Of a stretch of DNA of 14,820 nt, positions 6,926 to 13,226 are shown in pieces. Position 1 is the stretch's first letter, and the number at the start of each line of letters is the position of its first letter. The notes beneath the pieces were generated by a model. The model saw nothing but the letters and a program-made list of their open reading frames with translations, was not told the DNA's origin and did not search any database. Both the position numbers and the translations under genes were made by a program. The stretch comes from Hyphomonadaceae bacterium UBA4763 (GTDB lineage: Bacteria > Pseudomonadota > Alphaproteobacteria > Caulobacterales > Aquidulcibacteraceae): assembly GCA_002403455.1 (NCBI GenBank), contig DHHV01000023.1, positions 1-14,820 on the forward strand, given 5' to 3'.

Positions 6926-8037
6926 ATCGCCGGATAGTCCGTATAGCCTTCCGCCCCACCGCCATAGAAGGTGGCTTTGTTCGGCGCATTCAGCGGAGCG
7001 TTGGCGCGCAGGCGTTCGGGCAAATCGGGATTGGCCAGAAAGCTGCGGCCAAAGGCGATGGCGTCGGCAAGCCCTGAGCCGATCGCCTCCTCGGCCTTGG
7101 CGCGGTCAAAACCGCCAGCCAGCACCATTTTGCCGCGGTAAGTCGCGCGAAATTGCTGCAGCAACGCCGCGCCGAGCGCGATGGGGCCGGCCGTTTCATT
7201 GCCGATGATCGCCGGATCAACGACATGGGCGTAGGCCAAATCCAAATCGTTCAGGCGCTCGGCAATATGGGCGTAAAGCGCCAAGGGATTGGAATCGCCC
7301 ATATCCATAAATCGGCCGAAGGGCGAAAACCGCACGCCAACCCGGCCGGGGCCAAATACGCGGCTGACCGCCTGCAGCACTTCGAAGGTGAGGCGGGCGC
7401 GGTTCTCGATCGATCCGCCATAAGCGTCGGTGCGATGATTGGCGCTGGAGTTCAAAAACTGATCGAGCAGATAGCCATTCGCCGAATGGATTTCGACCCC
7501 GTCAAAGCCGGCCGCGCGCGCATGGGCGGCGGCCTGGGCGAAATCGGCGACGATGCGCGGGATCTCATGGGTCTCCAGCGCTCTTGGCGTCACGAATGGG
7601 ACAAAAGCCGGCGCGCCGGTCTCGTCGACAACAAAAGCTGTGCCGCTCGGCGCGATCGCCGACGGCGCCACCGGCAAACCGCGATGGGGCTGCAACAGCG
7701 GATGGCTGACCCGCCCGACATGCCATAATTGCAGAAAAATCCGCCCGCCTTTGGCGTGGACCGCGCGGGTCACCCCGCGCCAGCCTTCGATCTGCTCAGC
7801 TGAATGAATGCCCGGCGTCCAGGCATAGCCTTGGCCTTCGGGGCTGATTTGGGTCGCCTCGCTGATGATCAGACCCGCCCCAGCGCGCTGGGCGTAATAT
7901 TCGGCGTTCAGCGCGTGCGGCGCATTGCCCGGCTGAGCCGAGCGCGACCGCGTCAGCGGCGCCATCAACACCCGATGCGGCAGCTCCAGCGCGCCGAGCC
8001 TGACCGGTTGAAATAAAGGCGAAGAGGTCATCATCAT
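6916..8037 (-). CDS. nemA: NemA-like flavin reductase (Old Yellow Enzyme family)
   Basis: A cytosolic FMN-dependent, NAD(P)H-driven ene-reductase of the Old Yellow Enzyme family. NemA-type members reduce N-ethylmaleimide, enones, nitro compounds and nitrate esters. The 373 residues give a complete TIM barrel. APLTR is at 26-30, with Thr rather than Cys at the flavin-tuning position. QLWHVGR is at 103-109. The substrate-binding and proton-donor segment HSANGYLLDQF has H184, N187 and Y189, and is followed by DAYGGSIENR. The C-terminal FYGGGAEGYTDYP is diagnostic of the NemA subgroup. The start is ambiguous among three tandem ATG codons (8037, 8034, 8031); AAGAAAG just upstream is a weak ribosome binding site. 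A longer frame to 8058 would need a TTG start and is less likely. No NemR-type repressor gene is adjacent, so its inducer control is not visible here. Confidence 0.93.
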   Translation of the reverse strand: MMMTSSPLFQPVRLGALELPHRVLMAPLTRSRSAQPGNAPHALNAEYYAQRAGAGLIISEATQISPEGQGYAWTPGIHSAEQIEGWRGVTRAVHAKGGRIFLQLWHVGRVSHPLLQPHRGLPVAPSAIAPSGTAFVVDETGAPAFVPFVTPRALETHEIPRIVADFAQAAAHARAAGFDGVEIHSANGYLLDQFLNSSANHRTDAYGGSIENRARLTFEVLQAVSRVFGPGRVGVRFSPFGRFMDMGDSNPLALYAHIAERLNDLDLAYAHVVDPAIIGNETAGPIALGAALLQQFRATYRGKMVLAGGFDRAKAEEAIGSGLADAIAFGRSFLANPDLPERLRANAPLNAPNKATFYGGGAEGYTDYPAMAG

Positions 8038-8095
8038 GCTTTCTTGGATTGGCGGCAAAGCGCGGCTGCAATGGCGAGATCGACGGCGTCTGTCG

Positions 8096-8113
8096 CCTCA
8101 CGCTTCGGTGAGG
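8096..8113. repeat. hairpin in the nemA/M13 peptidase divergent spacer
   Basis: CCTCAC (8096-8101) and GTGAGG (8108-8113) are perfectly complementary around GCTTCG. The 195-bp spacer between nemA and the peptidase gene holds this hairpin and no gene that I can support. It could be an operator for either divergent gene or a leader structure; no promoter elements are clear. Confidence 0.3.
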
Positions 8114-8232
8114 AGGGGGCAAGGCGCCCGGCAAAAGCCTATTGCGTCACCGATCGCGGAACGCCAGACTGGTGAGCGTCCCGTGAAGCGCGTCTATTGC
8201 TTCAATGTCTCGCCCTATTTCGGAGCCTGCTG

Positions 8233-10305
8233 ATGAACCGCCGCCGCTTGATCCTGCTCGCCGCTGCGAGTGCGCTGGCCGCTTGCGCCCACGAGGCCGC
8301 GCCGCCGCCCGCGCCGCCCGCGCCTCTCATCGCCAAGCCAGAACCGCTGATCAAGCCCTGGGGCTATCCGCTCGACGCGCTGGACCGGTCGGTCAAACCG
8401 GGCGATGACTTTTTCCGCTTTGCCAATGGCGGCTGGCTGGACGCAACGCCCATCCCGGCCGATCGGCAAGGCACGGGATTCTCCGTCCAGATGAGCGAGC
8501 GGAATGAAGCGCGTTTTCGCCAGATTATCGCCGAATTGCTGGCGACGCCGCAAGCGCGCGGCGCCGACAGCCAAAGAATTCGCGACTTTTACCGGGCTTA
8601 TATGGACGAGGCGGCGATCGAAGCCAAAGGCCTTGCTCCGGCCCAAGCTGGGCTTGCCCAAATCGCCGCCGCGCAAACCCATGCCGACATCGCCCGCTTG
8701 CTGGCCGAGGAGGAGATCGGCGTCGCCGGTCCGTTCAACGCTGGCGTCGGCATCGACGCCAAGGACCCGAATGCTTACTCGGTCAGCATTGGCCAGGCCG
8801 GTCTCGGTCTGCCTGATCGCGATTATTACCTCTCCGACAATCCGCGCCTTGCCGCGGCGCGCACGGCCTACCGGGCCCATATCGCGCGGATGTTCGCGCT
8901 GATCGGCGCCGATCCGCTCGACGCCGACGCCAAAGCCGCTCGCATTTTGACGCTCGAGACCGACATCGCGATCTTGCATTGGCCGAATGAGCGCCGCCGC
9001 CAAGCTGATCAAACCTATAATCCGGTCGCCGCCGGCGATCTGCCGCAGATCGCGCCTGGCTTTCCGTGGTCCGATTACCTGACCGCTTATGGCGCCGGCG
9101 GGGTGACGACATTCATCTTGCGCGAAAAGGACAGTTTCGCGCCGCTCGCGGAATTGTTCGCCAAGACCTCCGTCGCTGATTGGAAAAGCTATTTGTCCTA
9201 TCATTTCCTGCGCGCCCATGCGGCGGCGCTGCCAAAAGCGTTTGACGAAGAGGCCTTTGCGTTTTTCGGCCGTGAACTCGGCGGCCAGCAAGAACAACGC
9301 AGCCGCGACAACCGCGCCATCGAAGCGCTGAACGGGGTACTCGATCAGGCGATGGGCAAGATCTATGTCGAGCGCTTTTTGCCGCCCGAGGCCAAAGCCC
9401 AGATGACCGAGATGTTTGAGAACATCCGTTGGGCCCTCGGCGAGCGTATCAAGGGTCTTGCCTGGATGTCGCCGGCGACCAAGGAGGCCGCGCTCTCCAA
9501 ATTGGCGCAAATGCAGGCCAAGATCGCTTTTCCGGAGAAATGGCGCGATTTCTCCCGTCTCAAGATTCGCCCTGACGATCATTTCGGGAACATCGTGCGC
9601 GCGCGCGCTTTTGCGCGTGGCGAAGCGCTGGCAAGGCTCGGAAAGCCCGTCGACAAACGCGAATGGTTCACGGGACCGCAGACCATCAACGCCTTTTACA
9701 GCCCCAATCGCAATGAAGCGTTCATCCCGGCCGGCTATATGCAGCCGCCTTTGTTCGACGCTTACGCCGATCCGGCCGTCAATTATGGGGCGATCGGCTC
9801 GATCATCGGCCATGAGATCGGCCATGGCTTCGACGATCAAGGCTCGAAATATGACGGGCGCGGCGAATTGCGCTCCTGGTGGACCGCGGCCGACCGCGCC
9901 GCGTTCGATGCGGCCGGCGCAGCGCTTGCCGATCAATATAGCCAGTTCGAGCCCTTGCCAGGGCAAAAGGTCAATGGCCGGCTGACGCTCGGCGAAAATC
10001 TCGGCGATTTGGTCGGCATGTTGGTGACGGTCGAGGCCTATAAGCGTTCGCTGAAGGGGGCCGAAGCCCCGGTGCTGGACGGCTTTACCGGCGTGCAGCG
10101 GGTGTTTCTCGGCCGCGCCCAGGCCCGCCGGTTCAAGCAAACCGAGGCCGCTTTGCGCCGCCAGATCGTACAGGGGCCGCACAGCCCGCATGCCTACCGG
10201 GTCAATGGCGTCGTCCGCAATGTCGATTCCTGGTATGAGGCCTTCGCCGTTGCGCCGGGCGATGCGCTTTACCTGGCGCCGGCGCAGCGCGTGCGCGCCT
10301 GGTAG
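8233..10305 (+). CDS. M13-family zinc metallopeptidase, lipoprotein (PepO/neprilysin type)
   Basis: A 690-residue zinc endopeptidase of the neprilysin family, anchored in the envelope. The N-terminus MNRRRLILLAAASALAAC is a lipoprotein signal with lipobox LAAC (C18), followed by an Ala/Pro-rich linker (about 20-45). The family hallmark DDFFRFANGGWL follows. In the C-terminal catalytic part, NAFYSPNRNEAFIPAG binds substrate, HEIGH (527-531) supplies two zinc ligands and the catalytic Glu, and GENLGD (E588) supplies the third ligand. The end RVRAW matches the family's conserved C-terminal Trp. The ATG at 8233 has GGAG (8222-8225) at good spacing; the frame opens further upstream to 8197, but that would bury the signal peptide. 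M13 enzymes cleave short peptides, so the role may be peptide turnover in the periplasm or at the surface. Complete and apparently active; it stands alone. Confidence 0.95.
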   Translation: MNRRRLILLAAASALAACAHEAAPPPAPPAPLIAKPEPLIKPWGYPLDALDRSVKPGDDFFRFANGGWLDATPIPADRQGTGFSVQMSERNEARFRQIIAELLATPQARGADSQRIRDFYRAYMDEAAIEAKGLAPAQAGLAQIAAAQTHADIARLLAEEEIGVAGPFNAGVGIDAKDPNAYSVSIGQAGLGLPDRDYYLSDNPRLAAARTAYRAHIARMFALIGADPLDADAKAARILTLETDIAILHWPNERRRQADQTYNPVAAGDLPQIAPGFPWSDYLTAYGAGGVTTFILREKDSFAPLAELFAKTSVADWKSYLSYHFLRAHAAALPKAFDEEAFAFFGRELGGQQEQRSRDNRAIEALNGVLDQAMGKIYVERFLPPEAKAQMTEMFENIRWALGERIKGLAWMSPATKEAALSKLAQMQAKIAFPEKWRDFSRLKIRPDDHFGNIVRARAFARGEALARLGKPVDKREWFTGPQTINAFYSPNRNEAFIPAGYMQPPLFDAYADPAVNYGAIGSIIGHEIGHGFDDQGSKYDGRGELRSWWTAADRAAFDAAGAALADQYSQFEPLPGQKVNGRLTLGENLGDLVGMLVTVEAYKRSLKGAEAPVLDGFTGVQRVFLGRAQARRFKQTEAALRRQIVQGPHSPHAYRVNGVVRNVDSWYEAFAVAPGDALYLAPAQRVRAW

Positions 10306-10322
10306 GGTGCTGCGGGCATAGA

Positions 10323-10340
10323 TTTGGTCAGTCGACCAAA
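10323..10340. terminator. hairpin between convergent peptidase gene and xthA
   Basis: TTTGGTC (10323-10329) and GACCAAA (10334-10340) pair perfectly around AGTC. The hairpin overlaps the xthA stop codon (10328-10330) and starts 18 nt past the peptidase stop. There is no clear U-tract on either strand, so it is a weak candidate for a shared terminator. Confidence 0.35.
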
Positions 10341-11125
10341 ATCTCCGCCATGACCGGCACATGGTCCGAGGGCCGCTCCCAGGCCCGGCAATCGACATGG
10401 ATCGACACGCTGGCGAGATCGGCGCGCGCCCGCCCACGCGTCCATAAATGATCCAGGCGCCGGCCGCGATTATTGCGCGTCCAATCGGGCGAGCGATAGC
10501 TCCACCAGGTGAACAGCTTGGCCGGCGCCGGATTGGCCGCCCGCACCGGATCAACAAAGCCGCCCTCGCGCAGCACGGCGTCGAGCGCCTCGGTCTCAAC
10601 CGGCGTGTGGCTGACGACGTCGAGCAATTGCGTATGCGACCAAACGTCATGCTCGCCCGGCGCGATATTGAGATCGCCAACGACGATGTCGGCGGCCTCA
10701 CGGTCGGGCGCGGCGTAATGGCGGCGCATGCGGGCGGTCATCGCCAATTTATGCGCAAATTTCGGATTGGCGTCGGGATCGGGCAGATCGCCGCCGGCCG
10801 GCACATAAAGATTGTGCAGCACCGCGCCGCCGACCCGGACCGCCAAGGCGCGCGCATGGCCTTCGGGGCAGAGATCAGGCGTTTCCAACCGCTCCAGCGG
10901 CAGGCGCGAGGCGATCGCCACGCCATGATAGCCGCGCTGGCCGGCGATCTCCAGATGCGCAAACCCCATGTCGGCAAACGCGGCGCGCGGGAACTCGGCT
11001 TCCAAGCATTTGATTTCTTGCAGGCAGAGCACGTCCGGGCGCGCCGCCGCGGCAAAGCGCGCAACAAGATCGATGCGCAGGCGCACCGAATTGACATTCC
11101 AGGTGGCGAGGGAAAAACGCGTCAT
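10328..11125 (-). CDS. xthA: exodeoxyribonuclease III (AP endonuclease)
   Basis: 265 residues, the normal length for the ExoIII branch of the exonuclease-endonuclease-phosphatase superfamily. It cuts DNA 5' of abasic sites in base excision repair and removes nucleotides from 3' ends of double-stranded DNA. All catalytic landmarks are present and lie where E. coli ExoIII has them: TWNVNSVR at the start, LQE (E37, metal ligand), LYVPAGG (Y107), GDLN (D151, N153), RRLDHLW (D225) and SDHVP (D254-H255). The start at 11125 is the first ATG and gives the canonical N-terminus MTRFSLATWN; no strong ribosome binding site precedes it. It is the third gene of a same-strand row after rimO and a membrane protein, with a 51-bp gap. 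It converges with the peptidase gene. A stationary-phase or oxidative-stress role is known for the family but not shown here. Confidence 0.96.
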   Translation of the reverse strand: MTRFSLATWNVNSVRLRIDLVARFAAAARPDVLCLQEIKCLEAEFPRAAFADMGFAHLEIAGQRGYHGVAIASRLPLERLETPDLCPEGHARALAVRVGGAVLHNLYVPAGGDLPDPDANPKFAHKLAMTARMRRHYAAPDREAADIVVGDLNIAPGEHDVWSHTQLLDVVSHTPVETEALDAVLREGGFVDPVRAANPAPAKLFTWWSYRSPDWTRNNRGRRLDHLWTRGRARADLASVSIHVDCRAWERPSDHVPVMAEILVD

Positions 11126-11176
11126 CGCGCTTGTTGCGCCAAAGCGGCGGCGTCGGTCAAGCGCAGCGTCGCCGTC

Positions 11177-11632
11177 TCAATCGCGAGCGCGGACCCATAA
11201 TGGCCCCACCGCCAGTAAGAGCACCAGCACGTTAATCACAGCGTTCGACGCATTACCCGAAGCGATCGAGCCGGCGCTGTCGAGAAAAAACCACGCCAGC
11301 AGGCCGGCCAACACCGTCTTGCGCACGCCTTCCGGCGCGTGGTCATAGGCCCATAGCGATAAACACCAGATCATCACGCCCCAGCCGAGCAAGAACCCGC
11401 CGGTCAGCGCGGTGAGAAAGCGCATATCGCTCGCCGCATAGGTAATATTGCCGTCGATCGGCCAAGACAGAATGTCGAGCGTCAGGCGCGCCGGTTCGGC
11501 GGTCGCCGCCATTGTGCCCAAGCTGAAAACCGGCCCAAACGAGCCGACGACGATCGCTGTAATTTTTAACCAGAATTTGTGAAAAGCGCGGCTGGTCAGG
11601 CGTGAAGACTTTTTCGCATCGCTCATTGACAT
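11177..11632 (-). CDS. four-helix integral membrane protein of unknown function
   Basis: 151 residues. I do not recognise a characterised family, though I recall similar hypothetical proteins from alphaproteobacteria. After a Ser/Lys-rich cytosolic start there are four likely membrane helices: about 22-43, 72-95, 104-122 and 131-148. Between the first two lies a loop with DILSWPIDG (53-61) and a polar stretch ending at SDMRF. The second helix carries GGFLLGWGVMIW, and the third is followed by GSIASGNASNAV, a small-residue turn. The start at 11632 is chosen because AGGA lies 8 nt upstream; another ATG two codons on is possible, and a TTG start at 11656 would overlap rimO. It begins only 10 bp after the rimO stop, so it is probably translated from the same mRNA. 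Residues with functional meaning, such as metal or heme ligands, are not evident. Confidence 0.75.
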   Translation of the reverse strand: MSMSDAKKSSRLTSRAFHKFWLKITAIVVGSFGPVFSLGTMAATAEPARLTLDILSWPIDGNITYAASDMRFLTALTGGFLLGWGVMIWCLSLWAYDHAPEGVRKTVLAGLLAWFFLDSAGSIASGNASNAVINVLVLLLAVGPLWVRARD

Positions 11633-11642
11633 GATGCTGTTC

Positions 11643-13067
11643 CTATCGCCGGCCAAACAAGATTTTGCGCCGCTTCATTACGCCGGAAAGGCCTTTCGGG
11701 CGCTCATCGGCAACCAAATCATAGCCTTCAGCGTCGGTGATCATGGCGCGGGTCAAATCGCCGACCTTGATTCCGCTGCGGCCCATGATGCGCACCGATC
11801 CGTCGATCTCTGGCGCATCGGCAAAGCTGCGGCCGATCGCATCGCCGGTTTCGGCGTCGATCGCATCGATCAGCACATCCAGTGTCTTGCCGATTTTGCG
11901 GCGGCTTTGCGCCTCGGCAAGCTCCGTCGCCCGCTCCATAAAGGCGCCATAGCGTTCGGCCTTGACATGCTCTTCGACATGGTCAGGCAAATCGCGGCTG
12001 ACCGCGCCGGTGACGTTTTCATATTTGAAACAGCCGGCCCGGTCGATGTCGGCTGCCTCTAAGAAGTCCAGCAAGGTCTCGAAATCGGCGTCCGTCTCGC
12101 CGGGGAAACCGACAATGAAACTCGAGCGGATCGTCAGATCGGGGCAGATTTGCCGCCAGCGGTGGATGCGCTCCAAAACGCGGTCTTGGTTTGCCGGCCG
12201 GCGCATCGCCTTTAACACGCGCGGGGCGGCGTGCTGGAACGGGATATCGAGATAAGGAAGAATTTTCCCGGCCGCCATCAACGGAATGACGTCGTCAACA
12301 TGCGGGTAGGGGTAGACATAATGCAGCCGCACCCAGACGCCCAAATCGCCCAACGCTTCGGCCAAATCGTAAAAGCGCGCCCGCAGCGGCCGGCCCCGCC
12401 ATTGGCTCTCGGCATAGCGAATATCGACGCCGTAAGCCGAGGTGTCCTGGCTGATCACCAGTAATTCCTTGACGCCCGCATTCACCAGCTTTTCGGCTTC
12501 GCGCAGCACGGCATTGGCCGGACGCGAGACGAGATCGCCGCGCATGCTGGGGATGATGCAGAACGAGCAGCGGTTATTGCAGCCCTCGGAAATCTTCAAA
12601 TAAGCGTAATGGCGCGGCGTGAGCTTAAAGCCATGCTCGGGGATCAGATCGATGAACGGATCAGCGCGGCGCGGCGCATGCGCGCGCACCGCTTCCATCA
12701 CCGCTTCATATTGATGGGGGCCGGTAATCGCCAGCACGGCGGGGTGGGCCCCACGAATGACGTCCGCTTCGGCGCCCAAGCATCCCGTCACGATCACTTT
12801 GCCGTTCTCATGCAAGGCCTCGCCGATCGCCTCAAGGCTTTCGGTCCGCGCGCTGTCCAAAAATCCGCAGGTGTTGACGATCACCGCATCTGCGCCCGCG
12901 TAATCGGGCGAGATCGCATAGCCTTCGGCCCGCAATTGAGTGATGATCCGTTCGCTATCGACCAGCGCTTTCGGACAGCCGAGCGAAACAAGACCGATAC
13001 GCGGGGACGCTGTGGGAGGAAGCGCGGGCGCAAGCGCCGCATGTGAGCTGTCGGGATCGTTCGCCAT
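11643..13067 (-). CDS. rimO: RimO, ribosomal protein S12 methylthiotransferase
   Basis: A radical SAM enzyme that adds a methylthio group to the conserved Asp of ribosomal protein S12. At 474 residues it is slightly longer than E. coli RimO because of an N-terminal extension of about 20 residues rich in Ala and Pro. The N-terminal MTTase domain has the three cluster cysteines C31 (LGCPKALVDSE), C67 (NTCGFLDSA) and C96 (GCLGAEA). The radical SAM motif CNNRCSFC follows (C163, C167, C170), then IPSMRG, QDTSAYG, LHYVYPYP and FIVGFPGE. A C-terminal TRAM domain runs from about residue 390. LGCPKALVDSE and CNNRCSFCIIPSMRG separate it from MiaB. The ATG at 13067 lacks a clear ribosome binding site. 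It leads the probable operon with the membrane protein and xthA, and is divergent from the MacA-like gene. Confidence 0.96.
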   Translation of the reverse strand: MANDPDSSHAALAPALPPTASPRIGLVSLGCPKALVDSERIITQLRAEGYAISPDYAGADAVIVNTCGFLDSARTESLEAIGEALHENGKVIVTGCLGAEADVIRGAHPAVLAITGPHQYEAVMEAVRAHAPRRADPFIDLIPEHGFKLTPRHYAYLKISEGCNNRCSFCIIPSMRGDLVSRPANAVLREAEKLVNAGVKELLVISQDTSAYGVDIRYAESQWRGRPLRARFYDLAEALGDLGVWVRLHYVYPYPHVDDVIPLMAAGKILPYLDIPFQHAAPRVLKAMRRPANQDRVLERIHRWRQICPDLTIRSSFIVGFPGETDADFETLLDFLEAADIDRAGCFKYENVTGAVSRDLPDHVEEHVKAERYGAFMERATELAEAQSRRKIGKTLDVLIDAIDAETGDAIGRSFADAPEIDGSVRIMGRSGIKVGDLTRAMITDAEGYDLVADERPKGLSGVMKRRKILFGRR

Positions 13068-13158
13068 TTGGTTGTTTTACTACGCCTTGCGAGCGCCGTC
13101 ACGCGCCGACCACGCTACCTGAAAAAATTCCCATATCGTGCGACGGGTCTTGCCGTCT

Positions 13159-13172
13159 TTATCGTTTATCGT
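13159..13172. repeat. tandem TTATCGT heptamers in rimO/MacA-like spacer
   Basis: TTATCGT occurs twice head to tail (13159-13165, 13166-13172) in the 159-bp divergent spacer. It lies about 90 bp from rimO and 55 bp from the adaptor gene, a fitting place for an operator. A weak promoter towards the adaptor (TTGCCG at 13150, TATGTC at 13172, 16-bp gap) would overlap it. Inference only. Confidence 0.25.
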
Positions 13173-13185
13173 ATGTCAGCTCTGC

Positions 13186-13201
13186 GTCGGCATGAGCCGA
13201 C
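13186..13201 (+). promoter_or_regulatory. hairpin in the MacA-like gene leader
   Basis: GTCGGC (13186-13191) and GCCGAC (13196-13201) pair perfectly around ATGA, followed by TGATTTT. It ends 25 nt before the chosen start codon. It may be a leader hairpin near the 5' end of the mRNA or a weak attenuator. If the alternative start at 13173 were used it would lie inside the coding region. Confidence 0.35.
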
Positions 13202-13226
13202 TGATTTTGGCGGACATGGTGTTTCG

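Noticed and set aside
8038..8232. Riboswitch or small RNA in the nemA/peptidase spacer
   Set aside because: Only one simple 6-bp hairpin is clear. No known riboswitch core was recognised.
8215..10701. 828-codon open frame on the minus strand, antisense to the M13 peptidase gene
   Set aside because: It lies wholly opposite genes with intact catalytic motifs and gives a low-complexity, Arg-rich product with no motifs. Long antisense frames are expected in GC-rich genes.
10448..11200. 250-codon plus-strand frame opposite xthA
   Set aside because: It is antisense to a gene with every ExoIII catalytic residue in place, and its product has no motifs.
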